Below, piece after piece: positions 48,633 through 59,237 of a stretch of DNA of 64,000 nucleotides. The stretch comes from Psychrobacter urativorans (GTDB taxonomy: Bacteria; Pseudomonadota; Gammaproteobacteria; Pseudomonadales; Moraxellaceae), in NCBI RefSeq assembly GCF_904846675.1, contig NZ_CAJHBT010000015.1, positions 1 through 64,000 on the forward strand, in the 5' to 3' direction. Within the stretch, counting starts at the first letter, position 1, and every line of letters begins with the position of its first letter. Position numbers and translations under genes: made by a program. The notes beneath the pieces are model-generated. The model made no database searches and had not been told where the DNA came from. It worked only from the letters and a program-made list of their open reading frames with translations.

Positions 48633-49031
48633 TTAAGCAACAAATGCAACGATTTCGCCACCGATACCAGCAGCGCGAGCAGCACGATCGCTCATGATAC
48701 CTTGGCTGGTAGATACGATAGCAACACCCATACCTTGCTTGACAGTAGGGATAGCGTCTTTGCCGCGATGCTGGCGTAAACCAGGACGGCTAAAACGTTG
48801 AATAGTTTCGATGACAGCTTTGCCTTCGAAATATTTTAACTCAATAGATAGCGTTGCTTTGTTATTCTCTTCAGCATTAACAACAGCATTAGCCACATAA
48901 CCTTCACTGACTAATAGATCAGCGATAGATTTACGTAGTTTCGAGCTTGGCATAGCTACGGATACTTTATTAGCCATTTGTGCGTTACGAATACGGGTTA
49001 GCATATCCCCAACGGTATCTTGCATACTCAT
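48633..49031 (-). CDS. rpsH: 30S ribosomal protein S8
   Basis: 132 aa: [22 protein letters not shown] and the C-terminal [31 protein letters not shown] are diagnostic. In E. coli S8 is the translational repressor of the spc operon. GGAG seven bases ahead supports the ATG at 49031. Last gene before the attenuator-like gap. Confidence 0.97.
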   Translation of the reverse strand: MSMQDTVGDMLTRIRNAQMANKVSVAMPSSKLRKSIADLLVSEGYVANAVVNAEENNKATLSIELKYFEGKAVIETIQRFSRPGLRQHRGKDAIPTVKQGMGVAIVSTSQGIMSDRAARAAGIGGEIVAFVA

Positions 49032-49042
49032 GTAGTTACTCC

Positions 49043-49348
49043 TTACCAGCTTGCTTTACGAACACCAGGCACATCTCCTTGCATGACTCGTTCACGCAGC
49101 ATATTGCGCGATAAGCCAAACTTACGGAAGTAGCCATGAGGACGACCTGTGATAGCACAACGATTGCGTAGACGAACTGGCGATGAGTTGCGTGGTAGGC
49201 CTTGAAGCTCTAACATCGCGTCCATACGCACTTCGTCACTTGCATTCATATCACTGATAGTTTCTTTTAGCTTCATACGCTTGTCAGCGTATTTAGCGAC
49301 TGCTTTTTCGCGCTTCAATTCGCGATTAATCATGCTTTTTTTTGCCAT
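49043..49348 (-). CDS. rpsN: 30S ribosomal protein S14
   Basis: 101 aa, the long form without zinc-binding cysteine pairs. [15 protein letters not shown] and the C-terminal [40 protein letters not shown] are typical. Between rplE and rpsH. Confidence 0.97.
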   Translation of the reverse strand: MAKKSMINRELKREKAVAKYADKRMKLKETISDMNASDEVRMDAMLELQGLPRNSSPVRLRNRCAITGRPHGYFRKFGLSRNMLRERVMQGDVPGVRKASW

Positions 49349-49360
49349 AACGTCTTTACC

Positions 49361-49903
49361 TTATTTGAATGGGAAGCCGAATGCTTTAAGCAAAGCACGA
49401 CCTTCATCATCAGTAGCAGCTGACGTGGTGATAGTCACATCCATACCACGGATACGATCAATCTTGTCAAATTCTACTTCCGGGAATACAATTTGTTCTT
49501 TGATACCCAATGAGTAGTTACCACGACCGTCAAAGGCTTTAGGTGAAAAACCGCGGAAGTCACGAATACGAGGAATTGCAACGGCAATGAGACGATCTAA
49601 AAATTCGTACATTTGCTCACCGCGTAGCGTTACTTTGCAACCAATTGGCCATTCTTCACGAATCTTAAAGCCAGCAATTGATTTACGCGCTTTGGTGACT
49701 ACAGGTTTTTGACCAGCAATCGCGGTCATATCAGCTACTGCACCTTCAAGCAATTTCTTATCTTGAGACGCGCCGCCTACACCCATGTTAAGTGTGATTT
49801 TAGTGATTTTAGGCACTTGCATCACATTATCTAAACCAAGCTCTTCTTTGATTTGCTGCTTTAGTTTATCATTATATAAAGATTTTAATCTTGCCATTAC
49901 CAT
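49361..49903 (-). CDS. rplE: 50S ribosomal protein L5
   Basis: 180 aa, 5S rRNA-binding. The core [29 protein letters not shown] and [22 protein letters not shown] are clear. The ATG at 49903 (AAGG five bases upstream) and the ATG two codons on are both possible starts. Confidence 0.96.
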   Translation of the reverse strand: MVMARLKSLYNDKLKQQIKEELGLDNVMQVPKITKITLNMGVGGASQDKKLLEGAVADMTAIAGQKPVVTKARKSIAGFKIREEWPIGCKVTLRGEQMYEFLDRLIAVAIPRIRDFRGFSPKAFDGRGNYSLGIKEQIVFPEVEFDKIDRIRGMDVTITTSAATDDEGRALLKAFGFPFK

Positions 49904-49918
49904 TACACCCTTAGTGTC

Positions 49919-50236
49919 TTACGCAGTCGCCACGACTTCACCGTTCGAACGATAGACACGCTGTTTTTTGCCGTCTTCGTTGAACTGATAAGTAATACGG
50001 TCTGCTTTTTGGGTTTGCGCATTTAAAATTGCGACATTTGAGATATGCAGAAAAGCTTCTTGCTTAAGAATACCGCCTTCAACGCCAGTTGCCTGATTTG
50101 GCTTCTGATGTTTAGTGACAATATTAATGCCTTCAACTTTAATACGATCATTTTTTACAGCTTGTACAGTACCTTGCTTGCCTTTATCTTTACCAGCAAT
50201 CACAACGACTGTATCGCCTTTACGTAATTTTGACAT
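49919..50236 (-). CDS. rplX: 50S ribosomal protein L24
   Basis: 105 aa KOW-domain protein: KLRKGDTVVVIAGKDKGKQGTVQAV and GINIVTKHQKPN are L24 signatures. It follows rplN by 8 bp. Confidence 0.97.
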   Translation of the reverse strand: MSKLRKGDTVVVIAGKDKGKQGTVQAVKNDRIKVEGINIVTKHQKPNQATGVEGGILKQEAFLHISNVAILNAQTQKADRITYQFNEDGKKQRVYRSNGEVVATA

Positions 50237-50244
50237 GGATTACC

Positions 50245-50613
50245 TCACAATACTTCTGGTGCTAGGGATACAATTTTCATAAACTGATCACCACGTAGTT
50301 CACGAGTTACCGGTCCAAAAATACGAGTTGCAATCGGCGCGTTGTTTTGGTTCAACAATACTGCAGCATTGTCATCAAAACGTAGCACAGAACCATCAGA
50401 GCGACGAACGCCTTTTTTGGTACGTACAACTACCGCATTCATCACGTCGCCTTTTTTGACACGACCGCGAGGAATGGCTTCTTTAACCGTTACTTTAATG
50501 ATGTCGCCGACTGATGCATAACGACGATGAGAGCCACCCAGTACTTTAATGCACTGAACTCGCCTTGCACCGCTATTATCTGCAACTTCCAGCATTGACT
50601 CAACCTGAATCAT
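50245..50613 (-). CDS. rplN: 50S ribosomal protein L14
   Basis: 122 aa: [28 protein letters not shown] is the canonical N-terminus. GGAG seven bases before the ATG at 50613 decides against the longer frame at 50682. First gene of the spc unit, 182 bp after rpsQ. Confidence 0.97.
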   Translation of the reverse strand: MIQVESMLEVADNSGARRVQCIKVLGGSHRRYASVGDIIKVTVKEAIPRGRVKKGDVMNAVVVRTKKGVRRSDGSVLRFDDNAAVLLNQNNAPIATRIFGPVTRELRGDQFMKIVSLAPEVL

Positions 50614-50761
50614 AGCGTTACTCCACACGTATGAGCAATAAAAACCAGTTGCTGCCGCTAGCACAGTATGAGTAGGCGGCATTTTAATATAAATAACCGC
50701 TATTTACTCTGAATGTGAATGATCTACGCTCGGCGCAATCAGCATCTTCAAAAAGTCGGCT

Positions 50762-50790
50762 ATTCTAACAGCTTCTGGCTTTTAATGCAA
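50762..50790 (-). promoter_or_regulatory. spc-operon promoter upstream of rplN
   Basis: TTGCAT (50785-50790), a 17-base spacer and TAGAAT (50762-50767) preceded by TG-T, an extended -10, on the minus strand. It sits in the 182-bp rpsQ-rplN gap, where E. coli also has its spc promoter. Predicted start near 50755. Confidence 0.7.
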
Positions 50791-50795
50791 TTTAC

Positions 50796-51071
50796 TTAGA
50801 TTTTCTCTACTTTTTCAACCACATCAACTAAAGTCCATGACTTAGTTTTTGAGATTGGACGCGTTTCTTTGATGCGGACAAGGTCGCCTTGTTGGCAAAC
50901 ATTGTTTTCATCATGGGCTTTAATTTTTGTAGAACGACGAAGCTGTTTGCCATACAAAGGATGACGAACAAGACGCTCAATCAAAACCGTGATGGACTTG
51001 TCCATCTTGTCGCTGACAACTCTTCCTGTCAATACGCTAGTGTTGGTAGTTGCTTGATCGTTATCGCTCAT
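50796..51071 (-). CDS. rpsQ: 30S ribosomal protein S17
   Basis: 91 aa OB-fold protein: [45 protein letters not shown] is typical of S17. The start overlaps the rpmC stop by four bases (ATGA). Last gene of the S10 unit. Confidence 0.97.
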   Translation of the reverse strand: MSDNDQATTNTSVLTGRVVSDKMDKSITVLIERLVRHPLYGKQLRRSTKIKAHDENNVCQQGDLVRIKETRPISKTKSWTLVDVVEKVEKI

Positions 51072-51265
51072 GAGTCGCCTCGTTGTTTCTCGTTAATCAA
51101 AGTCTGAATCTGAGCAATCGTACGACGATTGACTCTGACTTCATGGGTATTCCCCAACTGACCAGTTGCTTTAGCCATACGAATACGGAAAGCATCAAGT
51201 TGCTTTTCATCAAGTAACTGGGTCAGTTCTTCTAATGATTTATCACGTAATTCACTGATCTTCAT
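51068..51265 (-). CDS. rpmC: 50S ribosomal protein L29
   Basis: 65 aa helical hairpin: [21 protein letters not shown] and [32 protein letters not shown]. Its ATG shares a base with the rplP stop. Confidence 0.97.
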   Translation of the reverse strand: MKISELRDKSLEELTQLLDEKQLDAFRIRMAKATGQLGNTHEVRVNRRTIAQIQTLINEKQRGDS

Positions 51266-51678
51266 TACATTATCGTCCGCTTAACAATGGTAGTTTTAAA
51301 GGGCAGTTTTGCTGCAGCAAGCGTTAAGGCTTCGCGAGCAAGCTCTTCTGAGACCCCTTCAATTTCATATAGCACTTTACCAGGTTTGACTTCGCATACC
51401 CAATATTCTACAGGACCTTTACCTTTACCCATACGCACTTCTAATGGTTTTTTAGAAATAGGCTTGTCTGGGAATACGCGAATCCAAATCTTACCACCAC
51501 GCTTAATTTTACGAGTAATGGTACGACGTGCTGCTTCAATTTGACGCGCTGTCATACGACCGCGAGTCAAAGATTTTAGACCAATTTGTCCGAATGCAAC
51601 GGTGCTTCCACGATGAGCTAGCCCAGTGTTACGACCTTTCTGCATTTTACGAAACTTGGTACGTTTTGGCTGTAACAT
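51265..51678 (-). CDS. rplP: 50S ribosomal protein L16
   Basis: 137 aa: [24 protein letters not shown] and the [28 protein letters not shown] region (here [16 protein letters not shown]). It contacts the peptidyl-transferase region. Three bases after rpsC. Confidence 0.97.
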   Translation of the reverse strand: MLQPKRTKFRKMQKGRNTGLAHRGSTVAFGQIGLKSLTRGRMTARQIEAARRTITRKIKRGGKIWIRVFPDKPISKKPLEVRMGKGKGPVEYWVCEVKPGKVLYEIEGVSEELAREALTLAAAKLPFKTTIVKRTIM

Positions 51679-51681
51679 AGT

Positions 51682-52404
51682 TTAACCTCTGTCTGAGTTT
51701 CGACGGTTTCCACGACCACGGCGTTTTGGCGCACGAGGCTTATCTTCATTGACGGGATTGTATACGCTGTTCATACCGTCAAGTATTTCGCCACGGAAAA
51801 TCCAAACTTTTACACCGATGGTGCCGTAAGTCGTTTCCGCACGTATTGACGCATAGTCAATATCAGCACGGAACGTATGCAGTGGCACACGACCTTCACG
51901 GTACCATTCAGTACGAGCAATCTCAGCACCGCCAAGACGGCCAGACAGCTCAACTTTAATACCTTTAGCACCAGAACGCATGCTGTTTTGTACGGCGCGC
52001 TTCATCGCACGACGGAACATAACACGGCGTTCAAGCTGGCTTCCGATACCGTCTGCTACCAGACGAGCATCAAGGTCAGGAGATGTGATTTCTTCAATGT
52101 TGACCTGAGCGGGTACGCCCATCATTTTGGTCAATTCTTTTTGAAGTCTTTCGATATCTTCGCCTTTCTTACCGATAACGATACCAGGACGCGCGGTGGC
52201 GATGGTAATCTTAGCGGCACCAGTAGGACGTTCAATCATGATATTGCTGATCATCGCTTTATCTAGCTTTTTACGTAGATATTCGCGTACTTGAATGTCG
52301 TTAATTAGGTATTCTGAGTATTGTTTAGGATTAGCATACCAGTTTGCGTTATGCTTTTTGACAATACCAAGACGAATTCCGATTGGATGTACTTTTTGAC
52401 CCAT
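51682..52404 (-). CDS. rpsC: 30S ribosomal protein S3
   Basis: 240 aa with an N-terminal KH domain ([25 protein letters not shown]) and a C-terminal domain ending in a basic tail [34 protein letters not shown] is the standard start. Three bases after rplV. Confidence 0.97.
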   Translation of the reverse strand: MGQKVHPIGIRLGIVKKHNANWYANPKQYSEYLINDIQVREYLRKKLDKAMISNIMIERPTGAAKITIATARPGIVIGKKGEDIERLQKELTKMMGVPAQVNIEEITSPDLDARLVADGIGSQLERRVMFRRAMKRAVQNSMRSGAKGIKVELSGRLGGAEIARTEWYREGRVPLHTFRADIDYASIRAETTYGTIGVKVWIFRGEILDGMNSVYNPVNEDKPRAPKRRGRGNRRNSDRG

Positions 52405-52407
52405 AAC

Positions 52408-52737
52408 TTATTCTCCTACCTTTATAGTAATGTGACAGGTACGCTTACTTATACGGTCAGCGCGACCTTTAGCACGTGGTAGGATACGCTTTAGCGTGAT
52501 GCCTTCATCGACATAGATGGTTGAGACTTTTAGGTCATCAATATCTACACCATGATTATGTTCGGCATTGGCGATGGCTGAGTTAAGGCATTTCTTAACA
52601 AACACAGCGCCTTTTTTATTGCTATACGTCAGGATATCCAAAGCACGCTCAATAGATTTGCCACGAACTTCATCAGCAACGAGTCTAACTTTTTGTGCCG
52701 ATATGGCGGCACCGCGTAATTTTGCAGTTACTTCCAT
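52408..52737 (-). CDS. rplV: 50S ribosomal protein L22
   Basis: 109 aa: [27 protein letters not shown], and the tunnel-lining loop near [24 protein letters not shown]. The ATG at 52737, with AAGGTG six bases upstream, replaces the longer frame at 52809 that overlaps rpsS. Confidence 0.96.
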   Translation of the reverse strand: MEVTAKLRGAAISAQKVRLVADEVRGKSIERALDILTYSNKKGAVFVKKCLNSAIANAEHNHGVDIDDLKVSTIYVDEGITLKRILPRAKGRADRISKRTCHITIKVGE

Positions 52738-52747
52738 GGTGAGCACC

Positions 52748-53023
52748 TTATTTCTTAGCTTTTCTGTCAATGCCATGACCACGATACGTACGAGTCGGAG
52801 CAAATTCACCTAGTTTATGACCAACCATCTGTTCGCTTACGATAACCGGTACATGAGTACGGCCATTGTGAACAGATAAAGTCAGGCCAACCATTTGGGG
52901 CAGAATCATTGAGCGGCGCGACCAAGTTTTAATGGGTTTGCGTGAGTTGGTATCTAATGCTTTCTCAACTTTGGCAAACAGGTGCGCGTCTATGAATGGA
53001 CCTTTTTTCAATGAACGAGGCAT
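52748..53023 (-). CDS. rpsS: 30S ribosomal protein S19
   Basis: 91 aa: [40 protein letters not shown] and [12 protein letters not shown] are S19 signatures. It lies 11 bp after rplB. Confidence 0.97.
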   Translation of the reverse strand: MPRSLKKGPFIDAHLFAKVEKALDTNSRKPIKTWSRRSMILPQMVGLTLSVHNGRTHVPVIVSEQMVGHKLGEFAPTRTYRGHGIDRKAKK

Positions 53024-53034
53024 GAAATTCTTCC

Positions 53035-53865
53035 TTATTTCTTCTTGGCGCGACGGCGACGGATGATCATACTGTCAGTACGCTTATTATGACGCGTTTT
53101 AAGTCCTTTAGACTTCTGACCCCAAGGGCTGGTTGGATGACGACCTTTAACACGACCTTCACCACCACCATGTGGGTGATCAACAGGGTTCATCGCCACA
53201 CCGCGAACGGCAGGACGAATACCACGCCAACGTGAAGCACCGGCTTTACCAAGTGATTTCAAGTTGTTTTCAGTATTAGAGACTTCACCAATAACAGCAC
53301 GGCAATTGACGTGTACGCGGCGAGTTTCGCCAGAACGTAAACGAAGAATCGCATAAATACCGTCACGACCTAATAACTGAACGCTTGCACCCGCTGAACG
53401 AGCAATCTGTGCACCTTTACCGATTTTAAGTTCGATATTATGGATCACAGTACCCAATGGAATGTTTTTAAGCGGTAGACAGTTACCTGGACGAATTGGA
53501 GACGCTTCACCTGATAATACTGTATCACCAACTGCTTGCTTCTTAGCAGCGATAATGTAACGACGCTCGCCATCAGCATACTTAAGCAAGGCAATATGTG
53601 CAGTACGGTTAGGATCGTATTCAATACGTTCTACAGTTGCTGGAATATTGTCTTTGGTGCGTTTGAAGTCGACAATACGGTAATGATGCTTATGACCGCC
53701 GCCAATATGACGGGTAGTAATGCGGCCATTATTGTTACGACCACCTGACTTGCTTTTTGATTCTAGAAGTGCTGTAAACGGACGACCTTTATACAGGTGT
53801 GGATGCACTACTTTTTCAACAAAACGACGGCCTGGTGATGTTGGCTTTGCTTTTACGATAGGCAT
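53035..53865 (-). CDS. rplB: 50S ribosomal protein L2
   Basis: 276 aa, a core 23S-binding protein near the peptidyl-transferase centre. [18 protein letters not shown] and the invariant [24 protein letters not shown] segment (here [19 protein letters not shown]) are present. Confidence 0.98.
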   Translation of the reverse strand: MPIVKAKPTSPGRRFVEKVVHPHLYKGRPFTALLESKSKSGGRNNNGRITTRHIGGGHKHHYRIVDFKRTKDNIPATVERIEYDPNRTAHIALLKYADGERRYIIAAKKQAVGDTVLSGEASPIRPGNCLPLKNIPLGTVIHNIELKIGKGAQIARSAGASVQLLGRDGIYAILRLRSGETRRVHVNCRAVIGEVSNTENNLKSLGKAGASRWRGIRPAVRGVAMNPVDHPHGGGEGRVKGRHPTSPWGQKSKGLKTRHNKRTDSMIIRRRRAKKK

Positions 53866-53876
53866 GAGTGTTATCC

Positions 53877-54227
53877 TTATTCGTTGTTCGCTGTTTCACT
53901 AGTAGAAGCAGTAGTATCAACTACCTCTTCACCAGCATCAGCCATTTGTACATCATGACCAGCTTTTAGGGTGACATAGGCTTTTTTATAATCATTACGA
54001 CGGCCGATGTTTTTACCAAAACGCTTTGTCTTACCTTTAACATTCAAAGTGTTTACTTTAATGACTTCAACACCTTCAAACATTAACTCAACTGCTTTTT
54101 TGACTTCTAACTTAGTAGCATTAGTATCGATTTTGAATACTTGCACACCAAGTGAGTCACCGAGCATCTGAGATTTTTCTGAGAATACAGGCCCTCTTAA
54201 GACCTGATAAAGTCTTGCGTTGTTCAT
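53877..54227 (-). CDS. rplW: 50S ribosomal protein L23, with acidic C-terminal tail
   Basis: 116 aa. The L23 core ([14 protein letters not shown]...[41 protein letters not shown]) is normal. About 17-20 extra acidic/Ser/Thr residues at the end ([20 protein letters not shown]) exceed the ~100 aa typical length. L23 sits at the exit tunnel, where it docks trigger factor and SRP. Starts within the rplD stop (4-bp overlap). Confidence 0.95.
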   Translation of the reverse strand: MNNARLYQVLRGPVFSEKSQMLGDSLGVQVFKIDTNATKLEVKKAVELMFEGVEVIKVNTLNVKGKTKRFGKNIGRRNDYKKAYVTLKAGHDVQMADAGEEVVDTTASTSETANNE

Positions 54228-54826
54228 GCTAGTGCTTCCTCAAATTGTTTCGCAGCTTCGACTGACATGATCACTTTATCAAAAGCGATCAAGCTCACTG
54301 GATCCACTTCGTTTGTACCAAGTACATTGACGTGTGGAATATTGCGGGCAGCTAAGTATAAGTTCTCATCAACGTCTTTAGTAATGATTAATGCACGAGG
54401 TGCATTTAATTCATTTAACTTCGCGATCAGCTCTTTGGTCTTAGGTGCAGAAAGAGTCAAGTCTTCAACCAAAATTAATCGCTCTTGACGTATTAATTCG
54501 GCTAGGATGCACTGCATAGCACCGCGATACATTTTGCGGTTAACTTTCTGTGACCAATCTTGTGGTTTTGCCGCGAATGTGCGACCGCCCCCACGCCAGA
54601 TTGGACTACGAATAGAGCCTGCCCGAGCGCGACCAGTACCTTTCTGACGCCATGGCTTGATGCCACCGCCTGAAACTTCGGCACGGGTTTTTTGTGCACG
54701 TGTACCTTGGCGAGCACCAGCAAGATATGCGGTGACGACTTGATGCACTAATGCTTCGTTGAATTCACGACCGAAAGCCGTATCAGAAAGCTCAACCGCC
54801 GCCCCTGTAACTGTTTTTAAATCCAC
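54224..54826 (-). CDS. rplD: 50S ribosomal protein L4
   Basis: 200 aa: [39 protein letters not shown] is the long L4 loop in the exit tunnel. In E. coli L4 represses the S10 operon through its leader; a ~275-nt leader exists here. The start at 54826 follows the rplC stop by 14 bp. Confidence 0.97.
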   Translation of the reverse strand: MDLKTVTGAAVELSDTAFGREFNEALVHQVVTAYLAGARQGTRAQKTRAEVSGGGIKPWRQKGTGRARAGSIRSPIWRGGGRTFAAKPQDWSQKVNRKMYRGAMQCILAELIRQERLILVEDLTLSAPKTKELIAKLNELNAPRALIITKDVDENLYLAARNIPHVNVLGTNEVDPVSLIAFDKVIMSVEAAKQFEEALA

Positions 54827-54840
54827 GTTAATCCCCTTGC

Positions 54841-55479
54841 TTAGGCTTTGATTGACGGACGTACGATGACATCGCCACCGGTGGCGCCTGGGATAGCACC
54901 CTTGATGACAAGTAATCCTTTTTCGGCATCAACCGAGACCACTTCTAGGCCTTGAACTGTGACACGCTTATTACCCATCTGACCTGGCATCTTTTTGCCT
55001 TTGAACACTTTACCTGGTGACTGGTTTTGACCAGTAGAACCTAGGGCACGGTGAGACACTGAGTTACCATGGGTGGCATCTTGCATGCTAAAGTTATGAC
55101 GCTTTACGCCGCCTTGAAAGCCTTTACCTTTACTCTGTCCTGTGACATCGACTATCTGACCTTCTTCGAATAGGTCAGCTAGGATATCACCACCAATTTC
55201 GCGTCCTTCAAGATCGCTTTCATTGGCACGAAATTCCCAAACACCACGACCGGCTTTAACGCCAGCTTTTGCGAAATGACCTTTTTGTGCTGCGGTTACG
55301 CGGCTGTCACGACGAGTACCTGTGGTAATTTGAATGGCTTGATAGCCATCAACATCAGTATTCTTTAATTGAGTAATGCGGTTTGCATCGACCTCAATCA
55401 CTGTTACAGGGATAGACGCGCCTGCTTCAGTGAAGACACGGGTCATGCCGCATTTTTTACCGACTAAACCGATCGCCAT
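54841..55479 (-). CDS. rplC: 50S ribosomal protein L3
   Basis: 212 aa: [20 protein letters not shown] and the long loop [48 protein letters not shown] are diagnostic. The glutamine in the STGQNQSPG region is the site methylated by PrmB in relatives. It lies 49 bp after rpsJ. Confidence 0.97.
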   Translation of the reverse strand: MAIGLVGKKCGMTRVFTEAGASIPVTVIEVDANRITQLKNTDVDGYQAIQITTGTRRDSRVTAAQKGHFAKAGVKAGRGVWEFRANESDLEGREIGGDILADLFEEGQIVDVTGQSKGKGFQGGVKRHNFSMQDATHGNSVSHRALGSTGQNQSPGKVFKGKKMPGQMGNKRVTVQGLEVVSVDAEKGLLVIKGAIPGATGGDVIVRPSIKA

Positions 55480-55528
55480 ATTAAACCTCTTTATATCTTC
55501 TATTAATGGATTGGGCGTTTAATGTGCA

Positions 55529-55840
55529 TTAACCCAAAGCAATTTGAACGTCAACGCCGGCCGCTAAGTCTAACTTCATTAACGCGTCCACAGTTTTGTC
55601 AGTAGGCTGAACGATGTCAACCATACGCTTATGAGTACGGATTTCGTACTGGTCACGAGCATCTTTATTGACGTGTGGAGAGGTTAGAACGTTGAAGCGC
55701 TCAATGCGAGTCGGCAACGGTACAGGACCACAAACTTGCGCACCAGTGCGCTTTGCAGTATCGACAATCTCTTGTGCAGATTGATCAATCAGACGATGAT
55801 CAAAAGACTTGAGTCGGATACGGATTCTCTGGTTAGCCAT
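55529..55840 (-). CDS. rpsJ: 30S ribosomal protein S10
   Basis: 103 aa: [42 protein letters not shown] is the S10 (NusE) signature; it also acts in transcription antitermination. GGAGCTTGCTGGC precedes the ATG. First gene of the S10 operon. Confidence 0.97.
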   Translation of the reverse strand: MANQRIRIRLKSFDHRLIDQSAQEIVDTAKRTGAQVCGPVPLPTRIERFNVLTSPHVNKDARDQYEIRTHKRMVDIVQPTDKTVDALMKLDLAAGVDVQIALG

Positions 55841-56123
55841 GCCAGCAAGCTCCTAATATGTGCTTTCGTCATTCTTGCGCTGCAAGGTGATGATCAAAAG
55901 CCGTTTGGTTAGAGATTCACTTCAAGCGGCCTTCTGTTCTTCATTAGAACGTGTTCTTTGTCAGAACCAGCAGCGTGCTAAAAGCAAAATAGTTTAAAGC
56001 CCCGCCGACTCTCCTAATTATATGGATGTCAGCAAAGGCATAATGAAATAGTGCTAGAAACGATGCTCTAGCTGTATTAGCGCCAGCTGTTTACTTGGCC
56101 GCGCTTATAATTCAGTAGTATAT
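55841..56123 (-). promoter_or_regulatory. S10 operon 5' leader
   Basis: Roughly 275 nt from the promoter to rpsJ. Visible inverted repeats, in minus-strand RNA, include GCCGCTTG / CCAAACGGC (about 55892-55932, imperfect) and GTTCT / AGAAC near 55940-55970. In E. coli the equivalent leader binds L4 and attenuates the operon; I could not establish an equivalent fold. Nothing coding is present. Confidence 0.45.
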
Positions 56124-56151
56124 ATTATACAGGGTATTTTGATGATTGCAA
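56124..56151 (-). promoter_or_regulatory. S10 operon promoter
   Basis: TTGCAA (56146-56151), a 16-base spacer and a perfect TATAAT (56124-56129) on the minus strand, just past the rng stop. The predicted start lies near 56116. The AT-rich bases upstream (a second TTGCAA-like word and A/T tracts) could act as an UP element. Confidence 0.75.
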
Positions 56152-56264
56152 GAGAAATATTTGCAAGAACTTGAGGGCTTTAGGCCATATAAAGAGGCTT
56201 ATTGCTAACTTTAGACCGCAATAAACTGTATTTTTTGTCGATAAAAATCAGTCTAAAACATCCG

Positions 56265-57857
56265 CTAATCCAGCACAATATCATATTGTTCTTGGGTATA
56301 AAGGCTTTCTACTTCAAAAGTAACGACGCGACCTAGTAGGTACTCTAAATCTGCGACTGTATCTGCCTCTGACGTTAATAATAAATCAATGACAGCCGTA
56401 TGAGCCACGACGGTGAACGTCTTAGGAGAGTTATAAGTGCGCGCGCAGCGCATGATCTCGCGGAATATCTCAAAACAGATGGTCTCAGCGGTTTTAACAA
56501 AGCCGCGACCTTGACAAGTCGAGCACGGCTCACACAATTGCTGCCCTAGCGATTCACGGGTACGCTTACGGGTCATCTCAACCAAGCCCAATTCACTGAC
56601 TTGCGTGATATTGGATTTGGCATAATCCTGCGTTAGCTGGGTTTTCAGGCTCTCTAGCACATCATCTTTATGCGGTTGCTCAAGCATATCGATAAAATCT
56701 AGAATGATTATCCCGCCCAAATTGCGCAAGCGCAGTTGACGAGCGATAGCATGGGTGGCCTCTAAATTGGTTTTATAAACCGTATCTTCTAAAGAGCGAC
56801 CACCAACGAAAGAGCCTGTATTGACATCAATGGTAGTCATGGCTTCGGTTTGGTCAATAATCAAATAGCCGCCAGACTTTAGATCCACGCGGCGTTTGAG
56901 CGCATCAAGTAAATCTTCTTCCACACGGTGCACATCAAATAATGACTGTTCTGCAGTATAGTGCACGATACGATCGTAAATAAAAGGCACGAACTCTTTG
57001 GCAAAATGCCGTATTTGCTCATAAACCTGGGTGTTATCAACGATGACCTTTTCGGTATCAGCATGAACTAAGTCACGAATAGAGCGTAGCGGTAATGACA
57101 GCTCTTGATAAATGAGCTCTGAGCTTTGATTGTGTTTAGTCTCTTGGCGGCGCGCGCAAATAGTGCACCAAAGTTGCAGTAGATAATAGATATCTTCTTC
57201 GAGCTTATCGACTGGTACGCGCTCAGCTGCAGTACGGGCAATCAAGCCGCCTTGAAGGTTAACCGTTTGCATGAGACTGCTAAGTTCATTTTTTAGGCGC
57301 GTCCGCTCTTCACTACCATCAATACGTTGGGAGATACCAATATGATCACTTGATGGCAAATATACCAAATAGCGCGATGGCAATGACACATTGGTAGTCA
57401 GCCGTGCGCCTTTACTGCCCAACTGATCTTTGGTTACTTGCACTAATATACGTTGACTTTCGTGCAGCCGATGTTGGATTAGGCTTTTACTCGCAGTAGC
57501 GATGATCTCGTCGGTGCTTTGCGCGCTTACAACTGGCGGTGTCACTGCCAGATTAGCAGCAGATATACTGACAGGCTTTTCATCGGTAGCGTCAACTGTT
57601 TTATTATTGCTATTGGCTCGCGGACGCGGTTCACGCTGCATATCATTGACATGCAAAAATGCTGTGCGTGACTGGCCAATATCGACAAAGGCCGCTTGCA
57701 TCCCTGGTAGGACGCGTACTACCGTACCCAAATATATATTACCCACCAAACCCAGCTTATGGTGACGCTCAATATAAACTTCGCCCAGCACACCATTATC
57801 TAAGACTGCCACACGGGATTCCATCGGACTGACATTGATCAGCAGCTCTTCAGACAT
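56265..57857 (-). CDS. rng: Ribonuclease G
   Basis: Endoribonuclease of the RNase E/G family that matures the 5' end of 16S rRNA. S1 domain near residues 35-115 (GNIYLGTVVRVLPGMQAAFVDIGQSRTAFLHV), catalytic DVNTGSFVGG, and zinc-link CEPCSTCQGRG. 530 aa from the ATG at 57857, where AGAGG sits four to five bases before MSEELLINVSPMESRVAV; the longer frame at 57950 is not supported. There is no long C-terminal degradosome scaffold, so it is RNase G, not E. Confidence 0.94.
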   Translation of the reverse strand: MSEELLINVSPMESRVAVLDNGVLGEVYIERHHKLGLVGNIYLGTVVRVLPGMQAAFVDIGQSRTAFLHVNDMQREPRPRANSNNKTVDATDEKPVSISAANLAVTPPVVSAQSTDEIIATASKSLIQHRLHESQRILVQVTKDQLGSKGARLTTNVSLPSRYLVYLPSSDHIGISQRIDGSEERTRLKNELSSLMQTVNLQGGLIARTAAERVPVDKLEEDIYYLLQLWCTICARRQETKHNQSSELIYQELSLPLRSIRDLVHADTEKVIVDNTQVYEQIRHFAKEFVPFIYDRIVHYTAEQSLFDVHRVEEDLLDALKRRVDLKSGGYLIIDQTEAMTTIDVNTGSFVGGRSLEDTVYKTNLEATHAIARQLRLRNLGGIIILDFIDMLEQPHKDDVLESLKTQLTQDYAKSNITQVSELGLVEMTRKRTRESLGQQLCEPCSTCQGRGFVKTAETICFEIFREIMRCARTYNSPKTFTVVAHTAVIDLLLTSEADTVADLEYLLGRVVTFEVESLYTQEQYDIVLD

Positions 57858-58037
57858 AGTGCCTCTTCTCTTATTATCATTGTGCTCATTAATTGTTACT
57901 AACCTAATCGCATCACAGTGTAGCAAACCCATTATAACTCTGCCCACCATCCTGCCGTGTCATTATGTGTCTTATATTTTAGTTTCGCACTTATTATTTC
58001 CGTGCTTATATCTGGGCAGGTTTGTGTTCTTGCTTTT

Positions 58038-58727
58038 TTATTTGTCGTTGGGGTTATTGATTACGTGATTAGTTGCTTGGTTAATTAAAGCTAAGGTCTG
58101 GGCTAAGGGCAAACCGACGACATTAGTGTAGCTGCCATTGATACGCGTGACCCAAGCAGCGGCTAAACCTTGAATACCATAGCCACCGGCTTTATCAGCA
58201 GGCTCACCACTGTCCCAATAATTTGCCATCATATTGGCCGTTAACGGCACAAAAGTGACATCAGTGCGCTCAAGAATTTGCTGCTGTCCGGCTGCTTGTA
58301 AAACCTTATCCCCATCATTTGCAGACGATACTACTAAATGTGTTACTTTCGTCACTTGTACAGCAGTCCATACTTGATGGCTGTTATTAGACATTTGCTG
58401 CCACATGCTATACGCATGCTCGCGGTCGGTTGGTTTGACCAATACGGTCTTGCCATCGGGCAGTACGCCAATAGTATCTGCTGTCAGAATAATAAAGGGG
58501 TCGGAAAATTTAGATGATTTGATCTGGTCGTTTTTATAGCAGGCATTTAACTGTTTGATTGCGGCCGTAGCTTTACTGACAACCATACGCTGAATATAAT
58601 TTTTTGGGTGCTCATCTTCATACGGCGTTTCATCGATATCGACGCTGATGGTGCTAAATTCTAACTGCGCGGTAGCCAGCAGTTCACGGCGACGCGGCGA
58701 ACCGGAAGCTAATATGATGTCCATCAT
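58038..58727 (-). CDS. Maf family nucleoside triphosphate pyrophosphatase (YhdE-like)
   Basis: House-cleaning pyrophosphatase acting on dTTP/UTP and modified nucleotides in the YhdE group. ILASGSPRRRELL at residues 4-16 and TADTIGVLPDG plus KAGGYGIQGLAA are the Maf motifs. 229 aa is longer than the ~195 typical; a loop with SSANDGDKVLQAAGQQQ accounts for part. Two tandem ATGs (58727, 58724) are both plausible. It is part of the mre-maf-rng cluster. Confidence 0.88.
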   Translation of the reverse strand: MMDIILASGSPRRRELLATAQLEFSTISVDIDETPYEDEHPKNYIQRMVVSKATAAIKQLNACYKNDQIKSSKFSDPFIILTADTIGVLPDGKTVLVKPTDREHAYSMWQQMSNNSHQVWTAVQVTKVTHLVVSSANDGDKVLQAAGQQQILERTDVTFVPLTANMMANYWDSGEPADKAGGYGIQGLAAAWVTRINGSYTNVVGLPLAQTLALINQATNHVINNPNDK

Positions 58728-58739
58728 TATTCTCTTACC

Positions 58740-59237
58740 TTAATGGGTGTTTGATAGGGTGAATCTGTGTAATACCAGCAATACTAGTGGCCAGATTATA
58801 GTGCTCGTTAATAGGGATAAGCCTGATTGGGTGACCACTATATTTTGGGTTATTAGCTGTAGTAGCCATAAACTTAGCACAAAAGCGCTTAATCCCAATG
58901 AAGCCATAAACCAAGCACTGACGATATTTGACGGCTGGATATAAAGAGCAGCAATCTTAATGACCAAAGTCACTACTACCGCCGCAAAGGCTTGCTGACC
59001 TAAGCGGGTATCCATCAGAAAATCGGCAAGCAGACCAATAGTAAAGGCACTAAAGATACCGACATAGCGCGGCTGAAACAGCAACCAAAAAATGAGCACC
59101 ATAATCATCATCATTGGGCGTAAGGTCGCCGTATTAGGACTGAATGGATAGACATTGAGCGCGGAGGCGATGACAAAGCTGATAATAATAGCCAGCGGCA
59201 ACATGCCAGTGGCGTGCTCAGCGTTAAGACGGTTCAT
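58740..59237 (-). CDS. mreD: Rod shape-determining protein MreD
   Basis: Inner-membrane subunit of the elongasome, 165 aa with about five membrane helices (LPLAIIISFVIASALNVYPF, MMMIMVLIFWLLF, FSAFTIGLLADFLMDTRLG, AFAAVVVTLVIKIAALYI, LSAFVLSLWLLQL). The ATG at 59237 overlaps the mreC end by 14 bp and has AAGG nine bases upstream. The longer frame begins at 59255 without an SD. Confidence 0.88.
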   Translation of the reverse strand: MNRLNAEHATGMLPLAIIISFVIASALNVYPFSPNTATLRPMMMIMVLIFWLLFQPRYVGIFSAFTIGLLADFLMDTRLGQQAFAAVVVTLVIKIAALYIQPSNIVSAWFMASLGLSAFVLSLWLLQLITQNIVVTQSGLSLLTSTIIWPLVLLVLHRFTLSNTH

